This document shows positions 56,001-64,000 of a stretch of 64,000 nt of DNA, in pieces. Made by a program: the position numbers and the translations under genes. Each line of letters starts with the position of its first letter. Position 1 is the first letter of the stretch. The notes under the pieces are model-generated. The model worked only from the letters and a program-made list of their open reading frames with translations. It had not been told where the DNA came from and made no database searches. The DNA comes from Dipteris shenzhenensis (lineage: Eukaryota > Polypodiophyta > Polypodiopsida > Gleicheniales), in assembly GCA_047967505.1 (NCBI GenBank), contig CM106538.1, one strand, 5' to 3'.

Positions 56001-57613
56001 CTGAATTAAGGGGATGAAAGGCTAGATAGGCAGAGTTAATGTAAGCTTTTGATTTTGAAATTCGTTATCGAAAGGGTTTGTTGAATAGTATGGTGGCCGA
56101 GTCAAGTTTGTAAATGCTATGTCATTTACAAAAATATCCTCAGACCTATTTCAATCCTTGAGAGGGCTTTGCGCAACTGATAGTCATTTCAATTCTTATT
56201 GGCAGAAAGTCGTGGATGGGAGCTCCATGGTTGACCAGGACTCGGGGATTGTGCCACCTACGGTACAGGCGGCAGGAGGTCAGGGATGATTAGGAATGGC
56301 TTGCTGTTCCAGAATGGAAAGATATGTGTGCTAGATGTTTCGGATCTTCGATTCAAGATTCTCTAGGAGTGTCATGATGCTCCTAGTGCTAGATATTCAG
56401 GTATACATCAGACTCTGTCTCTTGTGAAGCATATCTTTTATTGGCCTAAGATGCGTGTATTTATTGAAAACTCTGTGGTAAGTTGCTGGGTTTGTCAGGT
56501 TACTAAGGCAGAACGCCTTAGAAGCGCGGGTTTGTTACAGCCATTGCAAATCCCAAGTAAAGTATTTCCATGGATTTTATTACGGGTTTGCCTAGAACGC
56601 GCAAGGATCATGACTCCATTTGGGTCATAGTGGACCGTCTGACAAAAATGGCTAGATTCTTACCTACGAGAATAACCATCTCAGCTGTTCAATTGGCTCA
56701 CGAGTTGTGGACCACTTGTTTAAGCTGTATGGTTTGCCGTCTGACATAGTCAGCGACAAGGACTCAAAGTTTACAAGTAACTTTTGGACACTGGTTTTTG
56801 AGAAGTTGGAAACTACTCCAAGTATGAGTTCCTCAGATCACGCACAATCTGATGGCAGTATAGAGAAGGTCAACCAATTGGTTGAAGATATGCTTCGGGC
56901 ATATGTTTCTAAGAGACAGTATTCATGGGAAGATTATCTACCTATGATAGAATTTGCTTATAAGCAAAGCATTCAAGTATTGGTTACAGTCCTTTTATGC
57001 TTATGTACGGGTTTCAACCTAAGTCACCAGTTATGGTTGGGTTAAAGGGAATCCAAAATGATGCTACAACGACATTCTTGCAAGACATGCAAGAAATGTT
57101 ACAGTTTGCCAAGGAGTCTATTAGAAGTGCCCAAGATCGGGACAGATTTTATGCTAATAGACATCGTTCACCTAGAGAGTTCACTGAAGGAACGATGGTA
57201 TATTTGCATATTCCCAAGGAATCCAAGAGCCTAAGTACTGGTTTGGTTCCGAAGCTATCTCCCAAATACTGTGGTCCGTTCAAAGTTATTAAAAGAATTG
57301 GAGCAGTTGCATATAAACTAGAATTGCCTCCTGATGTTAAAGTACATCCCGTATTTCATGTCAGTAGACTGAAAGAGTTACTGGGTGCGGATGATGAACT
57401 TGTTTCTCCTCAAGAAATACAGATTTGACTTTTATTCCACATGAACCTGCGAGTATTCTTGAATTTCGTGAAAGACAAATTCGTAATAGAACTATCACAG
57501 AATACAAGATCAAGTGGAAGGATCGTGTTGATGAGGAATCAACATGGGAGACATTACAGAATCTCCTGAGGACATTCCCCGGTTTTTTAGCGAACTCAGG
57601 AGTGATTTCTTAG
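53094..57613 (+). pseudogene. Chromovirus gag-pol with chromodomain
   Basis: ATG at 53094. Gag includes TWLHKWQVYYQFHPF and KALLWWKEL, and a knuckle CFICKQQGHTRNDC near 54035. The protease near 54290 reads HILFD and then lacks the S-G-C/T-H segment, resuming NFVNYKLV in another frame. [44 protein letters not shown] (catalytic DD intact). RNase H: VLEADASDFAIGAALF, TLEKELYAV. Integrase: SGIHQTLSLVKHIFYWPKM, SDKDSKFTSNFW and SSSDHAQSDGSIEKVN, then [14 protein letters not shown]. The C-terminal chromodomain (57425-57613) has EFRERQIRNRTITEYKIKW and EESTWE. More than ten in-frame stops, mostly TAG, and several frameshifts inactivate it. Confidence 0.95.
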
Positions 57614-57623
57614 AGGGGTAGTA

Positions 57624-58120
57624 TGTCATGTGCATATACTGGGTACACAAGACTAGCTTCGGTAGCCTGGGAAGGCTTAGACCTAGGTAGGCTTGATTCT
57701 CAAGTTGAGTAGCAAGGGTCTTCGTTATTTTTGGCGCTTGGGGCCCAAGTCTATATAAGGGGCCCAGAGGTTCAGTTCTTAGAGAGCCGATGGGAGCAAG
57801 TCTCATTCCCAGGTGCTAGGTCTGATCCTGGATTGAGTCACGGACACGCTCGTGCATCATAGCATAGCCCAAGGCCCAGCAGTAGATCCCAGGCTTCACA
57901 GCGCCACCTGGTGGTATGGGACACCAGGCTAGTTAGGATCCGGTTGGGAGTTCGTGCCAATAGCTCAGCTCGTGGCTCGGAGGGGACATCTCTTGATTCA
58001 GGATCGCATCCCGTAGATGTTATGGTTGGGTGGTGAGCAGCCTGCTCAGTTTTCTCACGTTTTGTGTGTTCTTGTGTTTGCTTGCAGATCAGGGGTTTCA
58101 GGAGTGCTGGGGTCGTGTCA
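57624..58120 (+). repeat. 3' LTR of chromovirus
   Basis: Same ends as the 5' LTR with several small deletions and many substitutions, showing an older insertion than the 39-kb copia. Confidence 0.93.
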
Positions 58121-58125
58121 CATCT

Positions 58126-58610
58126 CCACACATGGCTTAAGAGTTCTTGTTGACGGTCATCGTTGTGCCATGTATGATAACTGGCACGATAACTGTAATG
58201 TACTCATTGGGACACTTGATAGTGGCTTGTATCTCTCCATGATATATTTGAAAAAAGATGTTGCTAAACCATATAGAAGCTAATGCCATTGCTGAAGCTG
58301 TGATTTCCAATACTCACTCATGGCATGGTGCATCCAAGAAGTTGCACCTAGTACAAAGTGATGTATGCAGGCGGATGTGGACAGCATCACTTGGGAGTAC
58401 TTAATACTTTATTACTTTTGTGGATGACTTCACCAAGGTTTACGTGGATTTATTCCATGAAATCCAATTCGGATGTCTTCTCTTGCTTCAAGCATTTTCT
58501 TGCCTTAGTAGAGAATGAGAGTGGGAAAAACTCTTGATTGAGAGGGGGGTTGAATATTTATCCCATGAGTAGCGGTCTGGGTATCATACATCAGTGCACA
58601 GTGCCATACA
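58126..58610 (+). pseudogene. Split copia A: protease end and integrase part 1
   Basis: The reading resumes as THGLRVLVDGHRCAMYDNW and CNVLIGTLDSGLYL, then KLHLVQSDVCRRM and FITFVDDFTK. It aligns with the 39-kb copia across the integrase D-containing first block. It is interrupted at 58610 in the Y-T-P-Q-Q-N region by a short retroposon. Confidence 0.85.
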
Positions 58611-58867
58611 TTTTGTTTTGTTTTGAGAGCCGGCTTTGCTGTGTGAGGCACTTAACCCGCCAAACATTTTATGGAGAACTCTTTCCCCCCGCCTTGTTTA
58701 TTCGGCACCACCTCAAGTGTGGACCCTCCATACTTTATGGAAACTAAGAGAGCGGAGAAGATCCCAGGAACCTGATGGACCCAAGCATGCGGGACTTGCC
58801 TTCGACCCCCAGGCCTCCAGCTCACCATGCTAAAACTCCATAAACCGGCGAGGGCTTGGACTAGAGC
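58611..58867 (-). mobile_element. SINE-like retroposon, 257 bp
   Basis: A perfect 9-bp direct repeat TGCCATACA flanks it (58602-58610, 58868-58876), and the copia integrase reading is continuous without it. On the minus strand it begins GCTCTAGTCCAAGCC, contains a possible A box (TTAGCATGGTGAG) and B box (GGGTCGAAGGC) about 30 bp apart, and ends CAAAACAAAACAAAA. Those are the hallmarks of a tRNA-derived SINE mobilised by a LINE. The box matches are imperfect, so a 5'-truncated LINE remains possible. Confidence 0.7.
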
Positions 58868-59918
58868 TGCCATACACATACACTCCGCAACAAAATGAAC
58901 TTGCAGAGTTAAAAAATAGAAAATCCATGAAAATGGGCAGGTGCATGCGTAAGGGGAAGTCTTTGTTGAATAAATTCTGGTTGGATGCCGTTATGCGTGC
59001 CAATTGTGTGCTCAATCAAGCACCCACTCAAGCATTGAAGACCAGGATCCCTTATGAAGCATGGACGGGCCGCCTGTAATTTCTCACATGCTAGTGTTTG
59101 GATCTCTTGCATATGCACATGTACCCTCTCAACTGAGGCGTAAGCTGGATGATAAGGCCATTAAAGCATTTTCATTGGCTACAGCTCATAGAGAAAAGGA
59201 TGCAAGTTGTTTGCCCAGCACAAGCAAGATCATTGTTAGTAAAGACGTGGTTTTTGCTGAGAATGCAGCTTTATTTTGGACGGATTGTAAAAAACAGCCG
59301 TCAGTAGAAGCCCCTGATATACTTTCATACTGCCCTTCTTTTAGTTACACAGATTCCGATGCCTCTTTGCAAGGTACGACTCCAAATGCTTCTAGCAGTT
59401 CACAGCCTCCCCCCATTGCCAATGTTCAGTCTAATTTGCAGTGACTTGATTATTATGCATTGATCATGTAGTTGATGAGGAGCAGGCTCTCATTAGACAA
59501 TAGAAAAGAGTTTCAAGGTTTGGATACTCTATGGGACAACAAGCAAACTGAGTCCTTGGCTACTCGCGCAAAGGTGCACAAAAATAAATGCATGGCAATT
59601 TGCTTCATGTTGCTTTGATTGCTACTGCCTGTAATGAGGAACCTCTGTGTCATGAGGATAACAGAGAATGGAAGGATGCCATTAGAGCTGAACTTGATTC
59701 TATTGTACATGGTAGTCGTGTGACTTGCCAACAGGCAAGCATGCTATACACACTAAGTGGGTCTACGAATTGAAGCAGAAGGCTGATGGCAGTGTTGACC
59801 GTGACAAAGCGCGCCTTGTTGCAAAGGCTATGCCCATCAACATGGCATTGACTTTGAGGAGACATTTGATCCCACTTCATGCATTACTACCATGTGGTGT
59901 GTCATTGTTCTTGCATCC
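58868..59918 (+). pseudogene. Split copia A: integrase end and RT start
   Basis: Resumes YTPQQNELAELKNRKSM and NKFWLDAVMRANCVLNQAP, then FGSLAYAHVPSQLRRKLDDK, IIVSKDVVFAENAA, and RT onset REWKDAIRAELDSI, KHAIHTKWVYELKQKADGS and RLVAKA. These align in order with the 39-kb copia. The reading stops at 59918 where a third copia has inserted. Confidence 0.88.
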
Positions 59919-60111
59919 TGTTGGGGTAAAGGCACATTGCCACCCCTTTATTAAAGATATGGCACCTATGACTGTCTTAAGACAGTCATAGGGGGAAAAC
60001 CTAATCCTAATAAAACTTAAGAGTTTGTGGTGTGGCTCATCACTTCACACCCGCATGTTTTGAGTCTCACTCTCTCCCTCTTGTTCTTCTCCCACTCACC
60101 TTCTCCCTTCA
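59919..60111 (+). repeat. 5' LTR (193 bp) of the terminal copia
   Basis: Begins TGTTGGGGTAAAGGCAC and ends CTTCTCCCTTCA, followed by AC and TGGTATCAGAGCC. The start resembles that of the 11149 LTR. Confidence 0.92.
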
Positions 60112-60113
60112 AC

Positions 60114-61740
60114 TGGTATCAGAGCCTATTCTCCCTCTCCACTCCCTACCCTAGCCTACCCACCCCCTCGACCTCTACCTAGCCTCTGCAAGGGCAGGCA
60201 GCGCAGCAAGGGCCAGCGGGACAGCAAGGGCAGCGCACCGTACTGCCCACGCGGGTGAGCAGCTGGTCTGCGAGCAGAGTAAGGCGGCGCGGGACAGTGG
60301 CAACACGCAGGTGCACTGCGCAAGCAGTGTGGGTAACGAGGCGGCGCACCCGCAGGCAGCGCGGGGCAGCCGGCCTTCGTTGCAGCAGCTAGCTGCTGCT
60401 AGCTGCGTGTGCGCAACATTTTGCGCACTATACAGCTACTGTACAGACGTACGGCCGTCCGTACCGCCGTACGGTAGCCGTACAGGCGTCCGTACAGTAC
60501 GGACGACGCCGTACTGTTTCCTTGGAAACTGCGACAGGGAGGCGTTCTTTTTTTAAGGGAGCAGCGTCAGGCATCTAGGCACGCAGGCCTAGGTGGCATT
60601 CGAGGAGGAAGAAGAAGAAAATCTCGATTTTCTTCAAAAGTACAGCAGGTCCAGCGAGGAGATTTGGTTTTTTACCCGAGGTGCATTGCATTGCATGAAG
60701 TACAGCAAGTACTTTCTCAGTTATCTCCCTTCTGCGTGGAGAACTTGTGCACAGATATCGGGATTTATGCATCTGACAGAGGATATATGCCTTTATTGGG
60801 TTTGAATCTCAGTTTACGGGTGAGCAGATCATAGGGCTTTTGCCCGGCAGCTTTGTATGCCTTGAGGTAGTGTGGTGTTAGAGTGCACACATTTGTCTCG
60901 ATTTCCGTAGTGTGGAGGTGACATTTTCTTGCAGGTCACATTTCTTGTGCAACACTCAGAGAACCTCAGTTGAGCCACGCTTGGCCAGGGCGCATCGAGT
61001 TTACTCGGTCCCTAACTGTCCATCGTTGACAATGCTCAAAAGGTTCCTCATTGAGTGTTTGTACGTTGGGATCTGTGTATGTCATTTCTACACATGGCAG
61101 TATTTGCATTACACTGTTAGTTGATTTTGTCAGAGAGATTTGCACATTGTATGCCTTATCCCTCATTGTTGAGGTTGTTTTCACTTGGTACAAGTGTCAG
61201 GTCAAGGGGCTTTTGCCCAGATTTTGCTTGAGAGCACTTGGGTTACTGTCAGAGATCTTCGGATGCATTTTATTCCCTTGGCAGAAGGGTAATTGCTTGG
61301 GATTTATCCCATTTTTTGTTGCAGGTTTTGTGACAGGCTGAAGTGTCTGGAGCTCTTTTTTTTTGGTGAACAAAACAGTGTATGCTAAGTGGTTTATGCA
61401 TATTAAATCAGTGCAATATCTCATCTGAGGTGGGAGAAGTGATCAGGACAGCAGTGTTTTGTGCCTTGTCAGCTGATGATGCACTGTTAAAGCACTTGTG
61501 GAGCAGCTGCAGTATTCTGAAATTACTGTTTTTATGCCTATTTGAGCACGGTACAGTGTGTCAGAAGGTACAGTAACTGGAGAGAAATTTTCTGTTGTGC
61601 TGCAGATTTTCTGACAGTAAAAAAAAACAGCACTATTGTGAGTGCTCCTGGCTCTTGATAGAGCAGGTTTTTTCTGAGAAATCAGAATTTTATTCAGTCT
61701 TTCTTGACTTACAGGGAGTCAGGTACTTTCCTTATCTGAT
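60114..61740 (+). other. Leader of terminal copia with primer site and CGTACG cluster
   Basis: The primer site TGGTATCAGAGCC begins at 60114. A GC-rich block (60180-60420) is followed at 60437-60515 by about 80 bp of overlapping CCGTAC/GTACGG palindromic words. The rest is T-rich with no coding domain. Confidence 0.75.
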
Positions 61741-64000
61741 ATGGCATCAGGGGGAAGTGAATCATCAATTCTGAACATAAAGAAGTTGGAAGGGGCACAC
61801 AATTATGCATTATGGGCAGAACAGTGTTTGAATGTAATTCTGCTTAAGAAGATTTCTAAGCCCATAAGGGTGAAGGGTGTCAAGCCATCTGGGATGTCAG
61901 ATGATGAATGGGAGGAGCTAGATCTGTCCGCGAGGGCTGCTATCATGCTTACTCTCAGTGATTCTCTTGTGTACAATGTTCAGGCTGAAAAGACCTCTTA
62001 TGGTGTATGGCAGAGGCTAGCAGAGTTGTATGCCCAAAAGAGTTCAGCCAGTAAGGTGTATTGGTTGAAGAAGCTGGTTGATCTTCGCATGAAGGAAGGT
62101 ACAGCTATGACCTCACACTTGAGTGAGTTCAATGCCATCTTTACACAGCTGATTGCACAGGGGTTGAACCTGGATGAGGAGTTCAAGGCTACTTTCTTGT
62201 TGTGTACCCTTCCTGAGAGTTGGGACACTTTCAAGACCACCTTGTCTAATTCGAATGTCACTCTTATATATGCTGATGTAGAGAGCTCTCTCCTCATGGA
62301 GGAGATGAGCAGGAAAAATAATGCGGGCAGCAAGTCTTCAAATGCTTTGCAGGTACAGGAAAGAAGCAGGACTCAGCAGAAGGGGAGATCTGCTAGTAAG
62401 TCCAAATCCCGAAGTCAGTCCCGTGGTAAAAAGGACATTGAATGCTTTTATTGTGGCAAGAAGGGACATGTGAAGTCTAAGTGCTTCAAGTTTATACGGG
62501 ATCAGAAAGCCAAGAAGGCTGAAGTAAAGGATGCAGGCAGTGGAAGTAAAGGCAAAGGCAAGGCCAAGGTAGATGACTTGGATGCAGCGAATGTTGCAGC
62601 AGAGGACAGTGACAGTGACAGACATGAGGTATTATGTTCTTCTGCTGTAATTGCACATACCTTGGTTATTGATGGCCATGACATGCACACCTGGCTCTTG
62701 GATTCAGGTGCTTCTTTTCATGATACTCCTCATAGGGAGTGGTTTACTTCCTACACAGGTACTTATGGAGTTGTTCACCTTGGGAACAACTATGCATGTC
62801 AGATTGCAGGGATTGGCAGTATACAGATAGTGTTCCTTGATGGACGTACTTTTATGCTTGATGGTGTTCGCCATGTGCCGCAAATCAAGAAAAATCTTAT
62901 TAGCACTGGCTTATTGGATGACAGTGGTTACCACACCACATTTGGGGATTCCAAATGGGTGATTACTGATGGCCAGGTTGTAGTGGCTGAGGGTTTTAAG
63001 AGTGATACCTTGTACCCTCTTTATGTTTCCAGTGTAGGTAATCATGTTGTTGCCATAACCGAGCTGCCAAAGGTTTCATTGTGGCATAGCCGGTTGGGAC
63101 ACATGTCTGTTAAAGGAATGCAAGAACTGTCACGTTTGGGTTATCTGCCGTCTCTTTCTTTTTCAGATTTGCCTACTTGTGATCATTGCATGTTTGGCAA
63201 GCATTCTGTGACTCCTCATAAGAGGAGAACTCCCCAGAATAGAGCACCGCTTGATCTAGTGCACACTGATTTGTGTGAGATGCCACAGTTATCACTAGGG
63301 GGTGCAAAGTATTTCATTACTTTTATTGATGATGCCACACGCAGAGTGTGGGTCTATTTCTTGAAGCATAAAAGCGATGCCTTAGCTGCTTTCAAGAAGT
63401 TTGTCGCTCAGGTTGAGAATCGGACAGGTCGCAGGCTGAAATGCCTCAGATCCGATAATGGGGGTTTATGGGTTATGGTGACGAAGGTGAAATGGGGTAC
63501 AGGTTATGGGATCCCGTTAAACGGAAGATTATACGCAGCAATGATGTCATCTTTAAAGAGGATAGTGTACACAAGGAACCCGTGCAACCTGTGGAATACA
63601 AGAGGGTTATTTATGATGATGTTGGACAGCAAAGAATGCCCTTTTATATGCAGCAGCAGGCTGCTGCAGATAACCCTGTTCAAGAGGGTATACAGGCTGG
63701 AAATCAGCCAGATAATTTTGCCAATGATGCACCACTGGATATGCCAGCAGATGGGGCTGTAGAACAGCCAGATATGGTGGTACAGCCACCCGTCATGCAT
63801 GACGAACAGGCTGGACAGCAGCCTAATCCGGAACATTTTGTTAGGAGGAGCACCCGTGTACAACGGCCTCCTGACAGGTTTGTTCCAGGAGCCAAAAATG
63901 TGGCTGATTTTATCATGCTGACAGATTGTGGTGAGCCTTCCAGCTTCAAGGAAGCTATGGGAAGAACAGAGAAAAGGAAGTGGGAGAAAGCCATGCAGTC
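61741..64000 (+). pseudogene. Terminal copia gag-pol, internally deleted and partial
   Basis: The ATG at 61741 (MASGGSESSILNIKKLEG) opens a 673-codon frame with intact gag, a zinc knuckle CFYCGKKGHVKSKC near residue 238, protease WLLDSGASFHDTPH near 318, the zinc region WHSRLGHMSVKG and C-x2-C near 450-485, and integrase LVHTDLCEMP and LRSDNGG. At about 63463 the integrase jumps from DNGG directly to GYGDEGEMGYRLWD of its C-terminal part in another frame, so the middle of the core, including the catalytic glutamate region, is deleted. The shifted frame continues through RRSTRVQRPPDRFVPG into the RT onset (KWEKAMQS) at the window edge. Confidence 0.93.

Larger units (their letters stand above)
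49726..58120 (+). mobile_element. Ty3/gypsy chromovirus, complete but decayed
   Basis: 8395 bp with LTRs of 531 bp (49726-50256) and 497 bp (57624-58120), TSD CATCT (49721-49725 and 58121-58125), a primer site TGGTATCAGAGCC at 50259, and a purine tract TTAGAGGGGTAGTA before the 3' LTR. The coding order is gag, protease, RT, RNase H, integrase, chromodomain, which defines a Ty3/gypsy chromovirus. About 2 kb of its length is a nested element in the leader. Confidence 0.96.
59919..64000 (+). mobile_element. Copia element running out of the window
   Basis: 5' LTR at 59919-60111, primer site at 60114, leader to 61740, then gag-pol to the window end. The flank preceding it, CATCC (59914-59918), is the expected left TSD. 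The right end lies outside. Short LTR, long leader and the gag/integrase sequence make it a relative of the element at 11149-16998. Confidence 0.92.

Noticed and set aside
58652-58879. 75-codon minus-strand protein
   Set aside because: Lies entirely inside the SINE-like insert and shows no domain.

Overview
The window reads as nuclear DNA of a land plant with a large, repeat-packed genome. The evidence is LTR retrotransposons primed by initiator-Met tRNA (TGGTATCAGAGC-type primer sites), Ty1/copia and chromodomain Ty3/gypsy proteins of plant type, plant L1-like LINEs, very long (CT)n tracts, and almost no host coding sequence. I cannot name the species. A fern, a gymnosperm or a large-genome angiosperm would all fit. 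I see no bacterial, organellar, rRNA or tRNA genes and no CRISPR.

Layout. 1-7.7 kb: old unassigned DNA with a broken RING-finger gene relic (664-1162), simple repeats and a decayed minus-strand Ty3/gypsy protease segment (6.4-7.1 kb). 7.8-17.1 kb: an old minus-strand copia pseudo-element (7790-11148 plus 16999-17114), split in its gag by a complete copia element with short LTRs (11149-16998, TSD CCATT). 17.1-20.4 kb: small RT and RNase H relics of other copia and gypsy elements. 20.9-24.9 kb: a minus-strand LINE with ORF1, ORF2 and a simple-repeat tail. 25-29 kb: mostly unassigned, with a striking GA/TA repeat field. 29.1-31.5 kb: the best candidate for host gene sequence, a GC-rich first exon resembling the N-terminus of a Tim17/22/23-family membrane protein, then intron-like DNA with an inverted repeat and a 430-bp segmental duplication.

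31.5-38.4 kb: an LTR on the minus strand, two copies of a copia gag in plus orientation, copia protease and RNase H pieces, a non-coding LTR element (33837-36143) holding a retroposon insert with a 17-bp TSD, and a LINE fragment. 38.9-45.0 kb: the best preserved element, a 6.06-kb copia on the minus strand with near-identical LTRs (TSD TCAAA) and one almost unbroken polyprotein of about 1430 codons. Its leader is packed with GTAC and carries a second copy of the LTR/primer-site junction. It sits inside another LTR-type element whose 3' LTR ends at 46528.

48-64 kb: a four-part nest. A relative of the 39-kb copia (plus strand) is interrupted by a chromodomain Ty3/gypsy element (49726-58120, TSD CATCT), whose leader is itself interrupted by a 2-kb non-autonomous copia with a mini-gag (50279-52266, TSD CTCCT). 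A SINE-like insert (58611-58867, 9-bp TSD) lies in the copia integrase, and another copia (59919 to beyond the window) lies in its reverse transcriptase.

How the parts relate. Nothing here forms a working host pathway. The shared logic is retrotransposition: gag, protease, integrase, RT and RNase H encoded by some elements, with non-autonomous LTR elements and a SINE/LINE tail presumably using enzymes from others. Insertion order can be read from the TSDs. Most of the decay is C-to-T change creating TAG or TAA stops, as expected for methylated transposons.
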